Counted from the stretch's first letter, positions 25,680 to 34,756 are shown. The stretch: 64,000 nt of DNA from Oceanobacillus_B kapialis (GCF_042685265.1 NZ_JBHUMX010000045.1); one strand, 5' to 3'. The notes: generated by a model not told the origin, from the sequence alone. Program-made: numbers and translations.

Positions 25680-26782
25680 ACGGATAGCCCCTTCGTTAAT
25701 TGTTCATGATAGTTCTTCAAAATTTGTTTTAAGGACGTCATATCTTCTTCCATACCAACCGTCATTCTAATTGTATTTGGACAACCTAATAGTTCTCCAG
25801 GACGTACGATAAATCCTCTCTCAATTAAGTGTTGGAATACATCCATCCCACTCACAGGGGTAGAAACAAGTAAAAAATTGGTTTGTGAAGGAAGGTAGCC
25901 CCAGCCCAAGTCATCAAGAAATGCTTCGAACGATTTCCTAACAGCAAGGTTTGCGGAATAAGTTTCCTTAATAAACGTCTGATCTTTCATCGCCAAAAGT
26001 GCAGCTTTTTGGGCGACAGATGTTGTATTAAATGGGCCACGAATGACATCCAGCTTCCGAATCAGCTCAGGATTAGCAATTCCATAGCCGACCCGTAACC
26101 CCGCTAGACCATATGCTTTGGAGAAAGTTCGTAAAATAATTACATTAGGATAACGGGAAAGAAACTTGATTGCTTCAGGGTCTTCCTCTTTCTCCATATA
26201 TTCATAGTAAGCTTCGTCAAGAGCTATCACTACGTGTTCAGGACATTTATCCAAGAAATCGTATAATTGTTCTTTTGGTATGACACTACCAGTGGGATTA
26301 TTTGGTGAGCAAAGCCACATCACGGTTGTGTTCTCATCAATTGCCCAAAGCATCTTTTGCAGATCATGATACCCGTCCACGGTTGGGATTTCCTTTATCT
26401 CCGCACCTTCAATTAATGCATTATGTTTATATTGCGGAAAAGAAGGTGTAGGCATTACGACGTTAACACCAGGGTAAAGAAAGGCTCTACTGATCATTTG
26501 TACAATTTCTTCAGATCCACTTCCAAAAATAATCTGATTTTCAGTCACCTTATATTTTTCAGCGACAGCTGTCCTAAGCTCTGCCGTATAGCCATCTGGG
26601 TAAATATGAAAATCAAAGGGGTTCTCTTTAAAATAAGCTTTTACAGAAGGCGAGAAGCCATACGGGTTTTCATTCGAAGAAAGCTTGACGATTTTTTCTA
26701 AGCCGTAAGCTTCTTTAATCTCTTTCATTTGCTTTCCTTGTTGGTATGGAGTTAACGTATCTAGTATTTTTTTTCCCTGCAT
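25676..26782 (-). CDS. hisC: Histidinol-phosphate / aromatic aminotransferase
   Basis: PLP enzyme of the HisC family. In B. subtilis the single enzyme serves both histidine and tyrosine/phenylalanine synthesis, and its place between aroH and tyrA suggests the same dual use. CSPNNPTG (about 158) and the PLP Lys222 in TFSKAYGLAGLRVGYG are visible. Length 368 is usual. The gap to aroH is only 4 bases, where B. subtilis carries six trp genes. Confidence 0.94.
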   Translation of the reverse strand: MQGKKILDTLTPYQQGKQMKEIKEAYGLEKIVKLSSNENPYGFSPSVKAYFKENPFDFHIYPDGYTAELRTAVAEKYKVTENQIIFGSGSEEIVQMISRAFLYPGVNVVMPTPSFPQYKHNALIEGAEIKEIPTVDGYHDLQKMLWAIDENTTVMWLCSPNNPTGSVIPKEQLYDFLDKCPEHVVIALDEAYYEYMEKEEDPEAIKFLSRYPNVIILRTFSKAYGLAGLRVGYGIANPELIRKLDVIRGPFNTTSVAQKAALLAMKDQTFIKETYSANLAVRKSFEAFLDDLGWGYLPSQTNFLLVSTPVSGMDVFQHLIERGFIVRPGELLGCPNTIRMTVGMEEDMTSLKQILKNYHEQLTKGLSV

Positions 26783-26786
26783 AAAC

Positions 26787-27161
26787 TCACGAACCGCCTT
26801 TCGCTGTTAAATCTGGTCGAAGCTTTATTGCTTCATTATGGAAAATATGATGGATGGAAGATTGTTCAGTGTCTGTATTGACAACCATCATAATGCGAAT
26901 GCAATTAGGCAGACTACCAGGAACGTCTATTTCTGACATGCACATAACAGGTACGTATGTATATCCAGGTATCTGTCGAAGAGCTTTAGCTGGAAAAGCT
27001 GCATTTAGATCTCGCGTAACTGAAATAAATACATGAGAGATATCTTCTGGGGTTATTTTATTGTTTCTAACCATCTCTTCTATAAGTTTACGAGTTTCCT
27101 CAATCATTACATCTGCTTCATTTTGTTCTACGGTAGTTGCTCCCCTTATTCCACGTGTCAT
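26787..27161 (-). CDS. aroH: Chorismate mutase, AroH type
   Basis: Converts chorismate to prephenate. It is the small trimeric class: MTRGIRGATTVEQNEAD at the N-terminus supplies the active-site Arg near residue 6, FPAKALRQIPG lies in the middle, and CIRIMMVVNTD carries the second Arg. 124 residues against 127 in B. subtilis. The start overlaps the aroB stop (ATGA), so the two are coupled. Confidence 0.95.
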   Translation of the reverse strand: MTRGIRGATTVEQNEADVMIEETRKLIEEMVRNNKITPEDISHVFISVTRDLNAAFPAKALRQIPGYTYVPVMCMSEIDVPGSLPNCIRIMMVVNTDTEQSSIHHIFHNEAIKLRPDLTAKGGS

Positions 27162-28237
27162 GAGTTCACCAGCCTTTTAGAAAATGAAAGTAAATAATTT
27201 TTTAATTCCTCATCGGAGATTGTTCGATTGATGGGTTTGCCGATATTTTGTAGTAATACCATTTGTATGTTCGTGTCAACCGTCTTTTTGTCTGCTTTCA
27301 TTTTATTAATAAGGGCATCTGTTTCTACTAGTATGCTAGAATCGAGGGGGTACCTATTAGCTTGTAACCAATTGTATACATCATTAAAAGGAAGTTCATT
27401 GTTAAAGATATCCTCACTAACATGCAAGGCAAACAATGTACCAATGGCTACAGCCTCTCCATGTGTAAGTTTCCCGTATCCATAATTGGACTCAATAGCA
27501 TGACCAAGTGTATGCCCAAGATTCAAAAATTTCCGTACACCAGATTCCCTCTCATCTTGCTGGACAATAGAAGCTTTGGTGGCAATACCTGCTTTTATGT
27601 GCATCCTCAGCTGATTGGAGGAAAGTTTATTCAAATCGGCATCTAAGACACTTGTTACAGAAGCCTCATCTGTGATTAAAGCTTCTTTGATAAGCTCTGC
27701 GTACCCGGAACGAATTTCTTTGCCAGGTAAAGTTGCCAGTGTTTCCGTATCATAAATAACAGCTACTGGAGGATAAAAGCTGCCAATAAGATTTTTGCCA
27801 AACGCATGATTGATGGCAACCTTTCCTCCAACACTGCTATCATGTGCTAATATTGTGGTTGGCACTTGTACATAATCAATTCCTCGCATAAAAGTAGCTG
27901 CCACAAAACCAGCCAAATCTCCTACTACCCCTCCACCTAGAGCTACCACTAAAGAATTTCTGTCCAATCCGTTTTCTAAAGCTGTGGTGTGTAAACGATG
28001 AAAGGTTTCAAAGTCTTTCGATTGTTCTCCTGCATGAACTTCTGTATAAAAAACGTTCTTTTCTTCTTCCAATCCACCTAATACATCTTTTAAGTATAAC
28101 TTCCCTACTGTATCATCCGTAACAATAAAGATAGAGGAATATTCTTTCTTTAAAAATGCTTTAAGTGTAGAGCGTATCCCTTCGCCCATTGTAACGATAT
28201 AATCATGTGAGCTTGATTTTATATGGATTTCCTCCAT
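27158..28237 (-). CDS. aroB: 3-dehydroquinate synthase
   Basis: Cyclises DAHP to 3-dehydroquinate with NAD and a divalent metal. GGGVVGDLAGFVAATFMRG (about 104-122) is the nucleotide-binding signature, and the metal ligands are expected in the Glu of SGYAELIKEAL and the His of LNLGHTLGHAIE. 359 residues. I use the ATG that overlaps the aroC stop as TAATG, with AGGTG six bases before it; a GTG nine bases upstream is the alternative. Confidence 0.95.
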   Translation of the reverse strand: MEEIHIKSSSHDYIVTMGEGIRSTLKAFLKKEYSSIFIVTDDTVGKLYLKDVLGGLEEEKNVFYTEVHAGEQSKDFETFHRLHTTALENGLDRNSLVVALGGGVVGDLAGFVAATFMRGIDYVQVPTTILAHDSSVGGKVAINHAFGKNLIGSFYPPVAVIYDTETLATLPGKEIRSGYAELIKEALITDEASVTSVLDADLNKLSSNQLRMHIKAGIATKASIVQQDERESGVRKFLNLGHTLGHAIESNYGYGKLTHGEAVAIGTLFALHVSEDIFNNELPFNDVYNWLQANRYPLDSSILVETDALINKMKADKKTVDTNIQMVLLQNIGKPINRTISDEELKNYLLSFSKRLVNS

Positions 28238-29406
28238 TAAAAGCACCTGATTTCTTCTCTGTATTCCTCCACTGCTTTCTTCAATTGGGAGAACTGATCG
28301 CTGGTAAATTGTTCTGTTATCGCGTTGGCTAGTTCAAATGCTACTACATGTTCCATTACGACAGCTGCTGCAGGCACTGCGCAAGCGTCAGAACGTTCCA
28401 CAGTTGCTTTAAAAGGTTCCTTTGAATCAATATCAACACTTTGTAATGGCTTTTTCATAAGTGTCGGGATTGGCTTCATTACACCTTTAACGACAAGTGG
28501 CATTCCAGTCGTCATTCCACCTTCAAATCCACCAAGGCGATTCGTTTTACGATAGTAACCTTGTTCTTCATCCCATGCTATTTCGTCATGTACTTTACTT
28601 CCATTAAGGCGAGCTGCTTCAAAGCCAAGTCCGAATTCGACACCTTTAAAGGCGTTAATGCTAACAACTGCACCCGCTATCCTACTATCTAATTTTCTAT
28701 CATAATGGACATACGATCCTATTCCCGCAGGCATACCTTCTACATAGACCTCAACTACTCCACCAATAGAATCTCCTTCTTTTTTGGCTTGATCAATTGC
28801 ATCCATCATAGACTGCTCTACTTCCTTATCAAGCACTCTTACAGGAGAGTCCTCTGAAATGCTCTGTTTTTCCTCAATTGTTAAACTAGGCTTCTCCTCA
28901 GCTTCTATCCCTGCTATTTCTCTAACGTAAGCAGCTACTTCAATACCTAACTCTCTAAGTAATTTTTTCGCTACGGCACCTGCAGCAACTCTGGCAGCAG
29001 TTTCCCTGGCAGAAGACCTTTCCAATACATTTCGAATATCTCGATGACCATATTTCAATGCTCCATTTAAATCTGCATGTCCTGGTCGTGGTCTTGTAAT
29101 AACTCTTCTTATTTTTGTATCTTTTTCAATTGGATCGTCGCCCATAATATCAACCCAATGCTTAAAATCATCATTATGTATTACTAAAGAAAGTGGGGAG
29201 CCAAGTGTATAGCCATGTCTAACACCACTCGTAATTTCTACTAGGTCTTTTTCAATTTGCATTCTTTTCCCACGTCCATAGCCTTTTTGTCTACGTAATA
29301 GGGATTCATTTATGTTCTCTTTTTGTAGAGGCATGCCAGCCGGAACATTTTCAATAATGGTAGTAAGTTGTTTTCCGTGAGATTCACCTGCAGTTAAATA
29401 GCGCAT
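28237..29406 (-). CDS. aroC: Chorismate synthase
   Basis: FMN-dependent elimination of phosphate from EPSP to give chorismate (aroF in B. subtilis). Signatures are MRYLTAGESHG at the start, RRQKGYGRGKRM (about 40), RPRPGHADLNGALKY (about 122) and RSSARETAARVA. 389 residues. AAAGGAG lies 7 bases before the chosen ATG; an ATG two codons upstream overlaps the spacer. First gene of the block aroC-aroB-aroH-hisC-tyrA-aroA. A TATAGT -10-like box lies about 25 bases upstream of the SD without a clear -35. Confidence 0.96.
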   Translation of the reverse strand: MRYLTAGESHGKQLTTIIENVPAGMPLQKENINESLLRRQKGYGRGKRMQIEKDLVEITSGVRHGYTLGSPLSLVIHNDDFKHWVDIMGDDPIEKDTKIRRVITRPRPGHADLNGALKYGHRDIRNVLERSSARETAARVAAGAVAKKLLRELGIEVAAYVREIAGIEAEEKPSLTIEEKQSISEDSPVRVLDKEVEQSMMDAIDQAKKEGDSIGGVVEVYVEGMPAGIGSYVHYDRKLDSRIAGAVVSINAFKGVEFGLGFEAARLNGSKVHDEIAWDEEQGYYRKTNRLGGFEGGMTTGMPLVVKGVMKPIPTLMKKPLQSVDIDSKEPFKATVERSDACAVPAAAVVMEHVVAFELANAITEQFTSDQFSQLKKAVEEYREEIRCF

Positions 29407-29499
29407 ATACATACTCCTTTAAGATTTTTCTAACTACTATAACACATCTTCCAATCTTATGGTTAAAAATCTGCAAATAAACCAAAACATTCTTGAACC

Positions 29500-30273
29500 T
29501 TACACTTTTTCATAGAAAAAGGTATCTTTTAGACTTAAATGATAGGAACCGGGACTAAAAATCTGTTCTGTACTTCCAACGAATAAGACTCCACCGCTTT
29601 TTAGAGCTGTACTAAAATTTTGGTAAATGATTTCTTTTGCCGGATCTGTAAAGTAAATTAACACGTTCCGACAAACAATTAAATCCATGTTTTTAGGGTA
29701 GCTATCCGCTAATAAATTATGTTTTTTAAAAACTATTTTATCTTTTAAAGAAGAATTAATTGCGTATAAACCATGGTTTTCCGTAAAGTATTTAGTTTTT
29801 AAATGTGTAGGAAGCTCCTTAAGAGATTGCTCACTGTATACACCTTGCTTGGCTTTTTCCAATGCATTTTGGTCAATATCTGTTGCTATTATTTGAAAAT
29901 CAATTTTTGGAAAATATTCATTTAAAAGGATCGCAAGACTATATGGCTCTTCACCAGTAGAACATGCAGCGCTCCAAATTGATAATTTATTTGTGTTTTG
30001 AAGTAATAAAGGCACTATCTCTCTCTCTAATACAAACCAGCGTTTGGGATTTCGATAAAATTCGGACACGTTTATGGTAATACGATCAACAAACTCATTT
30101 AATAATACTTCCTCTTTATTCATCGCATCAAAATATGTTTTAAACGTAGTAAAGCCCCGCTTGTTTCGCAAAGAGGTGAGTCTTCGTTTCATTTGGGCTT
30201 CTTTATACAAATTTAGATCAATACCTAATTTTGTTTTAATGTTTTTCGTGAATCCAATGTATTCATCCATCAT
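29500..30273 (-). CDS. cheR: Chemotaxis receptor methyltransferase
   Basis: Methylates glutamates of chemoreceptors with SAM, implying a motile organism. The N-terminal helical domain has KEAQMKRRLTSLRNKRG; the methyltransferase core has IWSAACSTGEEPYSLA (SAM site), ATDIDQNALEKA and NLIVCRNVLIYF-like DLIVCRNVLIYF. About 257 residues, like B. subtilis CheR (256). Start set at the tandem ATGATG after AGAGGA; upstream in-frame starts lack a site. It sits between ndk and aroC as in B. subtilis. Confidence 0.95.
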   Translation of the reverse strand: MMDEYIGFTKNIKTKLGIDLNLYKEAQMKRRLTSLRNKRGFTTFKTYFDAMNKEEVLLNEFVDRITINVSEFYRNPKRWFVLEREIVPLLLQNTNKLSIWSAACSTGEEPYSLAILLNEYFPKIDFQIIATDIDQNALEKAKQGVYSEQSLKELPTHLKTKYFTENHGLYAINSSLKDKIVFKKHNLLADSYPKNMDLIVCRNVLIYFTDPAKEIIYQNFSTALKSGGVLFVGSTEQIFSPGSYHLSLKDTFFYEKV

Positions 30274-30350
30274 GTTCATTCCTCTTTCAGATGCCATATC
30301 GGTTAATTTTTGTTAGATCAGTCTGAAAATATAATTACGCTTTTTATATG

Positions 30351-30378
30351 AAAAACCTCCGCATAAAAACGGAGGCTT
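30351..30378 (-). terminator. Terminator of ndk
   Basis: A perfect 6-bp G/C stem (30356-30361 with 30370-30375), then five T on the minus strand, 15 bases after the ndk stop. Confidence 0.75.
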
Positions 30379-30392
30379 TTACTTCTGCTTAG

Positions 30393-30839
30393 TTAATAAA
30401 TCCAAGCACTATCTTGTTTGTCGTAAGTAGTGATTTCGCTTTCATTGAAGAATAACCCAATTTCTCTCTCGGAACTTTCTGGTGAGTCAGAGCCATGGAT
30501 AACATTTTTCCCAACTGTTATGCCAAAATCACCACGCACTGTTCCAGGAGCTGCCTCAAGTGGATTTGTCTTGCCCATCATTTCTCTTGCAGTGGAGATT
30601 ACCTTTTCCCCTTCCCATACCATTGCGAATACTGGGCCAGAGGTAATAAAATCGACCAATTCCCCAAAAAATGGTCGTTCCTTGTGTTCAGCGTAATGGT
30701 TCTTTGCCAGATCTTCAGAAACCTTCATTAGTTTCGCTCCAACAAGTTTAAACCCTTTCTTCTCAAAACGATTTACGATCTCGCCAATTAAATTGCGCTG
30801 CACACCATCGGGTTTTACCATTAAAAATGTTTTCTCCAT
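30393..30839 (-). CDS. ndk: Nucleoside diphosphate kinase
   Basis: Balances nucleoside triphosphate pools by a phospho-histidine ping-pong reaction. The active-site segment NVIHGSDSPESSEREI places the phosphorylated residue at His115. MEKTFLMVKPDGVQRNLIG opens the protein as usual. 148 residues. It lies between hepT and cheR, matching B. subtilis. Confidence 0.97.
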   Translation of the reverse strand: MEKTFLMVKPDGVQRNLIGEIVNRFEKKGFKLVGAKLMKVSEDLAKNHYAEHKERPFFGELVDFITSGPVFAMVWEGEKVISTAREMMGKTNPLEAAPGTVRGDFGITVGKNVIHGSDSPESSEREIGLFFNESEITTYDKQDSAWIY

Positions 30840-30921
30840 GCTTACACCCCTCTATTATGTATCGATTTAATAGACTACCGTAAAGATTCTATCAAATTTT
30901 TCAAAAAATAACAATAGATGA

Positions 30922-31893
30922 TTAAGAGCGTCTTTTCCCAATGTATCGTGCGATATTTTGTAATGTGAGCTTGGCTCGACCTTCTGGAAGATCCTCCAAT
31001 GCTTGTAAAGCTTTTTGTAAATATAATTCACTTAATTGATAAGAACGTTCTATAGCGTCCGTAGCTTTCAAAGCATGTAAGATGTCACCAAGTTGTTTTT
31101 CATCTAATTGTATATTATTTTTTTGGGCTTTATTAATAAGATGATAAAAATCCGCACGCTGCATTGCAAATAAAATGGGTAATGTTATATTTCCTTGTAG
31201 AAGGTCACTTCCAGATGGTTTACCCAACTCTTTTTCTGTAGAAGTGAAATCTAAAATATCATCAATTATTTGATAAGACATCCCAATATTATAGCCGTAT
31301 TTGAAAAGCTTGTTTGCCTCGGCCTCTGTTAACCCAGAAGCTAGCCCACCTAGTTGGCAGCTTGTTGCAATAAGCAGAGCAGTTTTTCGCTTTATACGTC
31401 GTAAATAATCACGAAGTCCTTGGTCCCAATTATATTTATCCTTAATTTGCTCAATTTCACCAATACATACTTCCACGATCGTACGAGATAGATGCTGATG
31501 AATAGTAGGATCCTGTATTTGGGTAATTTCCTCTAGAGCTCTGGCTAATATGTAATCACCCGTATACATAGCAACCCTATTACCATAGAGTTCTCTTATT
31601 GTTGGTTGCCCTCTTCTCAAAGAAGCATCATCAATCACATCATCATGAACCAATGTGGCCATATGTATGAGTTCAAGGGAAACGGCAACTGTTTTTACAC
31701 GTTCGGCATGATAATCACCTAATTGGCCTGCAAGAATTACAAAAACAGGCCTAATCCTTTTCCCGCCTGCTCTTAACAATTTAGTAGAGGCATCATGTAA
31801 TATGGGATGCTCTGTTTGAAAGACCTTATTTAGAGATTCTTCAATAATGTCCAAATCTTTTTTTAAAAAACTATAAATTCTTGCTAGCTTCAT
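30922..31893 (-). CDS. hepT: Heptaprenyl diphosphate synthase component II
   Basis: Catalytic subunit of the heterodimer that makes the menaquinone-7 side chain. Two aspartate-rich motifs are present, HDDVIDDASLRRG and IIDDILDFTS, plus GGKRIRP for pyrophosphate binding. 323 residues. ATG chosen after GGTGACACAC; an upstream GTG overlaps the site. It needs HepS, encoded two genes upstream, for activity. Confidence 0.95.
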   Translation of the reverse strand: MKLARIYSFLKKDLDIIEESLNKVFQTEHPILHDASTKLLRAGGKRIRPVFVILAGQLGDYHAERVKTVAVSLELIHMATLVHDDVIDDASLRRGQPTIRELYGNRVAMYTGDYILARALEEITQIQDPTIHQHLSRTIVEVCIGEIEQIKDKYNWDQGLRDYLRRIKRKTALLIATSCQLGGLASGLTEAEANKLFKYGYNIGMSYQIIDDILDFTSTEKELGKPSGSDLLQGNITLPILFAMQRADFYHLINKAQKNNIQLDEKQLGDILHALKATDAIERSYQLSELYLQKALQALEDLPEGRAKLTLQNIARYIGKRRS

Positions 31894-31950
31894 GTGTGTC
31901 ACCTTTTACTTCACTTAAAAAGTATATATTTAGTAGTCCAATTAAAATCT

Positions 31951-32658
31951 TTATTTATATCCCATATGCATAGCAGCTACACCACCGGTATAGCTTTTCA
32001 CATCCACTCGTGAAAAACCTGCCTGAAGAAACATGCTTTTTAACTTCTGCTTATTGGGAAAATCCTTTGCTGATTCGTGTAACCAGGCATATTCCTTATA
32101 GCTCTTTGCCATCATCCTCCCGAGAAGTGGCATGATAAAACGGAAGTATAGATAGTAAAGCTGACGAAAACCAATTAAAGTAGGCTGTGATGTTTCTAAG
32201 CATACGACCTTCCCACCAGGTTTCACGACCCTATACATCTCTTTGAGCACTGTTTGATAATCTGGAACATTTCTCAAGCCAAAACCAATTGTGACGTAAT
32301 CAAACGAATTATCCTCATAGGGTAGCTCCATTGCATTGCCGTGAATCAGTTCTAATTGTTGTAATTGCAATTCACTCTGTTTTTTCTTAGCAATAGACAA
32401 CATATTTTCGCTAAAGTCCAGACCTACTACTTTTCCATTTGGCCCCACTGCACTTGAAGAGGAGATTGCCCAGTCGCCTGTTCCGCAGCAGACATCAAGT
32501 ACATGGGCCCCTTTTTCAATGTGCATCCGACGCATTACATCTTTACGCCATGATTTATGACGTTGAAAGGAAATAATGGAGTTCATTTTGTCATATTTGC
32601 CGTATATCTTCTCGAATACATGATGTACGCGTTCTTCTTTTGATTGTTCTGGCTTCAT
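31951..32658 (-). CDS. menG: Demethylmenaquinone methyltransferase
   Basis: SAM-dependent last step of menaquinone synthesis (MenG/UbiE family). VLDVCCGTGDWAI (about 54-66) is the SAM loop, GNAMELPYEDNSFDYVTIGFG the second motif region, and GLRNVPDY the UbiE signature. 235 residues. It is sandwiched between hepS and hepT, so one operon makes and attaches the side chain. The product serves QcrABC. Confidence 0.95.
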   Translation of the reverse strand: MKPEQSKEERVHHVFEKIYGKYDKMNSIISFQRHKSWRKDVMRRMHIEKGAHVLDVCCGTGDWAISSSSAVGPNGKVVGLDFSENMLSIAKKKQSELQLQQLELIHGNAMELPYEDNSFDYVTIGFGLRNVPDYQTVLKEMYRVVKPGGKVVCLETSQPTLIGFRQLYYLYFRFIMPLLGRMMAKSYKEYAWLHESAKDFPNKQKLKSMFLQAGFSRVDVKSYTGGVAAMHMGYK

Positions 32659-32662
32659 ATCA

Positions 32663-33439
32663 TTATCCTTCTTCCACTAGCTTACTATTTTCTTGTAGCA
32701 GTTTTTTTATTGCTAATCCCAGTATGGTTTCCCTCTTTGGATTATTTTCCAAGAAAAGAGAAAGCTCATGAAGACCTCTTTCGATAATACTATCAACAAT
32801 AGAAAGTGCTACACCTATGTCACCGGTATAATGTGTTCCTGATTCTATTATAAAAGATTTGCCATGTTGCAAGTAATTCTGTCTTTCATGCAAAAGTTTA
32901 TTGGTTATAATCCATTCTCTGCTTACTTGGTTATAGTGATCAAGGCCAACATAATTTGCCACACTTGTAGAAAGCAAGGATTCTACCGTAGTTAAGATGC
33001 CAAGGTGTGCTTTAAAGGACACTGCCTCATTATAGTATAATGTCATTTTATTCTCATTAATTTCTTTGATGGCACTTGCTAATGTATGTATAAGACTAAT
33101 TTCCTTCATCTCGGACAGTAGTAAATAGTAGAGTCCGCTATAATAATCTCCAGCCAATACGTTTAACTGCCCTGAAACTTTATTTGCTTTATCTTCATTC
33201 ATTTCATTAGTACTTGGAACCTTATCATGAGTATCTAGAGCTATTTGGATTAACATTGCCGTTATAATAACATTTTCTTTTTGAGCTTTAGACAAGGACG
33301 TTTCCTCTAAAATTGTTGTTAGCAGGATAAGCTTTGCTTGATCTATTAATGGCTCCTCGATATGTGTATACAAGTAAGCATGTTTCATTTTTTCACGGAT
33401 TAGCTTTTCTAGATGGAAATTGTCCAGTCTTGCAGTCAT
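32663..33439 (-). CDS. hepS: Heptaprenyl diphosphate synthase component I
   Basis: Small helical non-catalytic subunit that sets chain length with HepT. It lacks aspartate-rich motifs, as expected. 258 residues, close to B. subtilis HepS (251). Start set at the ATG after GGTGAT. The family diverges fast, so identity depends partly on its place in mtrB-hepS-menG-hepT. Confidence 0.88.
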   Translation of the reverse strand: MTARLDNFHLEKLIREKMKHAYLYTHIEEPLIDQAKLILLTTILEETSLSKAQKENVIITAMLIQIALDTHDKVPSTNEMNEDKANKVSGQLNVLAGDYYSGLYYLLLSEMKEISLIHTLASAIKEINENKMTLYYNEAVSFKAHLGILTTVESLLSTSVANYVGLDHYNQVSREWIITNKLLHERQNYLQHGKSFIIESGTHYTGDIGVALSIVDSIIERGLHELSLFLENNPKRETILGLAIKKLLQENSKLVEEG

Positions 33440-33543
33440 CAAAATATCACCATAGCCCTTTCCTTAGTTCAATAATGCTTTCGCTATTATAGCATAAGTT
33501 AAGCGATATCGATAATCAAGCAATCCACTAAATGCAAACATTC

Positions 33544-33768
33544 CTATATATTCTCAATTTCTCCATGGCTTGTCTGTATGATTGCTTTGCCTCTAACTTT
33601 AACAGCTGAGGTATGTTCCGTAAACTGAGCAATCATTACTTCGTTTCTATCAAGTTTTTCAGAATGGTGAAATCTAGTATCGGTTCCTCTGGTAAGCCCA
33701 ATAACATTCACGCCATCTTCTAATGCTTTTATTACAAAGAAATCTGACTTTGCTGTGGAATGGTCCAT
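33544..33768 (-). CDS. mtrB: TRAP, tryptophan RNA-binding attenuation protein
   Basis: Forms an 11-mer ring that, with tryptophan bound, wraps trp leader RNA carrying GAG/UAG repeats. The RNA-contacting residues of B. subtilis (Lys37, Lys56, Arg58) are all present at Lys38, Lys57 and Arg59, and the tryptophan-pocket loop GLTRGTDTRFHH is intact. 74 residues. AGGAGG lies before the ATG. In B. subtilis it follows folE (mtrA); here nothing precedes it but a promoter-like site. No trp gene is present in this window. Confidence 0.95.
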   Translation of the reverse strand: MDHSTAKSDFFVIKALEDGVNVIGLTRGTDTRFHHSEKLDRNEVMIAQFTEHTSAVKVRGKAIIQTSHGEIENI

Positions 33769-33796
33769 AATTATTCCTCCTTTTCACTCTCATTAA

Positions 33797-33825
33797 ATCA
33801 TCTACCATCTTAAATACATTGTCAA
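33797..33825 (-). promoter_or_regulatory. Candidate sigma-A promoter of mtrB
   Basis: TTGACA (33820-33825) is separated by 17 bases from GATGAT (33797-33802) on the minus strand, about 30 bases before the mtrB start. The -35 is perfect, the -10 matches four of six. The rest of the gene-free stretch 33826-34040 shows no gene, repeat or clear structure. Confidence 0.5.
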
Positions 33826-34040
33826 ACAACAAAAGTAAAGATAACCGTGAAGTAATTATGTAGATGGAAATTTTATAAATATGTCTTCTTCTTATAAATG
33901 TAGCAGTCTATGTAAACATGGGAGAAAAAGAACCTCTAGCTAGATATTTTATTATTTTTAGAAAGGATTCACCTAGCTTCTGGATGCGAGCAGCACGTAG
34001 CTAACCGCACTCACTCTTTATCATTTACTATGTAATAAGA

Positions 34041-34066
34041 AAAAAGGATACGCCTGCGCGTATCCT
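34041..34066 (-). terminator. Terminator of hbs
   Basis: A perfect 8-bp stem (34046-34053 with 34058-34065) with a 4-base loop, followed on the minus strand by five T. Confidence 0.85.
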
Positions 34067-34086
34067 CTCCCTATGCCCTATGTAAA

Positions 34087-34359
34087 TTATTTTACACTAT
34101 CTTTAAGGGCTTTTCCTGGTTTGAAAGCAGGAACTTTGCTTGCAGGGATTTCAATCTCTTCTCCAGTTTGTGGGTTACGCCCTTTACGAGCAGAACGCTC
34201 ACGTACCTCAAAGTTACCAAATCCGATAAGTTGTACTTTCTCACCGTCTTTAAGTGAATCCATGACAGATTCAAAAACTGCATCAACTGCTTTAGTTGCA
34301 TCTTTTTTAGAAAGATCGCTTTTTTCTGCTACAGCGTTAATAAGGTCTGTTTTGTTCAT
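34087..34359 (-). CDS. hbs: HU-type nucleoid protein HBsu
   Basis: Main histone-like DNA-bending protein. MNKTDLINAVAEKSDLSKKD opens the protein, and GFGNFEVRERSARKGRNPQTG with the following IPASKVPAFKPGKALKD is the HU beta-arm and C-terminus. 90 residues. Start placed at 34359 behind GGAGGAGGTG; the frame is open further upstream to 34479, but that stretch is not HU-like. In B. subtilis it likewise lies between spoIVA and folE-mtrB. Confidence 0.97.
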   Translation of the reverse strand: MNKTDLINAVAEKSDLSKKDATKAVDAVFESVMDSLKDGEKVQLIGFGNFEVRERSARKGRNPQTGEEIEIPASKVPAFKPGKALKDSVK

Positions 34360-34484
34360 GACATTCACCTCCTCCCAGAACGTTTCAATCGAGATTAGAT
34401 CACAAAATGAAACTATCATCATTTGTTTACCAATCTGCCTATTTTTATACTTAAAGCCATCACTTTCTTTTGATGACAAGGCTT

Positions 34485-34513
34485 ATATTAACCGAGTTCG
34501 CTGCAAAATTCAA
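34485..34513 (-). promoter_or_regulatory. Candidate promoter of hbs
   Basis: Within the 395-base gene-free stretch 34360-34754, TTGAAT (34508-34513) and TAATAT (34485-34490) are 17 bases apart on the minus strand. A second candidate, TTGACG near 34600-34605, has only TAAAAA downstream. B. subtilis hbs is known to have two promoters. Confidence 0.4.
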
Positions 34514-34730
34514 CAATTAGCGCTGAATTTCTGTGTTTTTATTTGATAAAAGGGTAAAATAACCAATTTCCAAGGTATTTTTTACCAAATAATTCCTTTT
34601 CGTCAACTTGTCTGATTTGCGGCTAAACTCTGATTTAAGCTTATTATATATATACGACATAGTTCGTAAAAATCCTTCTGTCGTAAGCAAGATATTGGGA
34701 GGAGAAAAATATTTGTACGTTTTTTAAAAC

Positions 34731-34756
34731 AAAAAAGCAGCTAGAGTTTAGCTGCT
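34731..34756 (-). terminator. Terminator of spoIVA
   Basis: A perfect 8-bp stem (34736-34743 with 34749-34756) and six T on the minus strand. The outer stem reaches into the spoIVA stop codon. Confidence 0.8.

Noticed and set aside
34360..34479. 40-codon extension of hbs
   Set aside because: HU proteins begin MNKTDLI; the GGAGGAGGTG site directly precedes that ATG.
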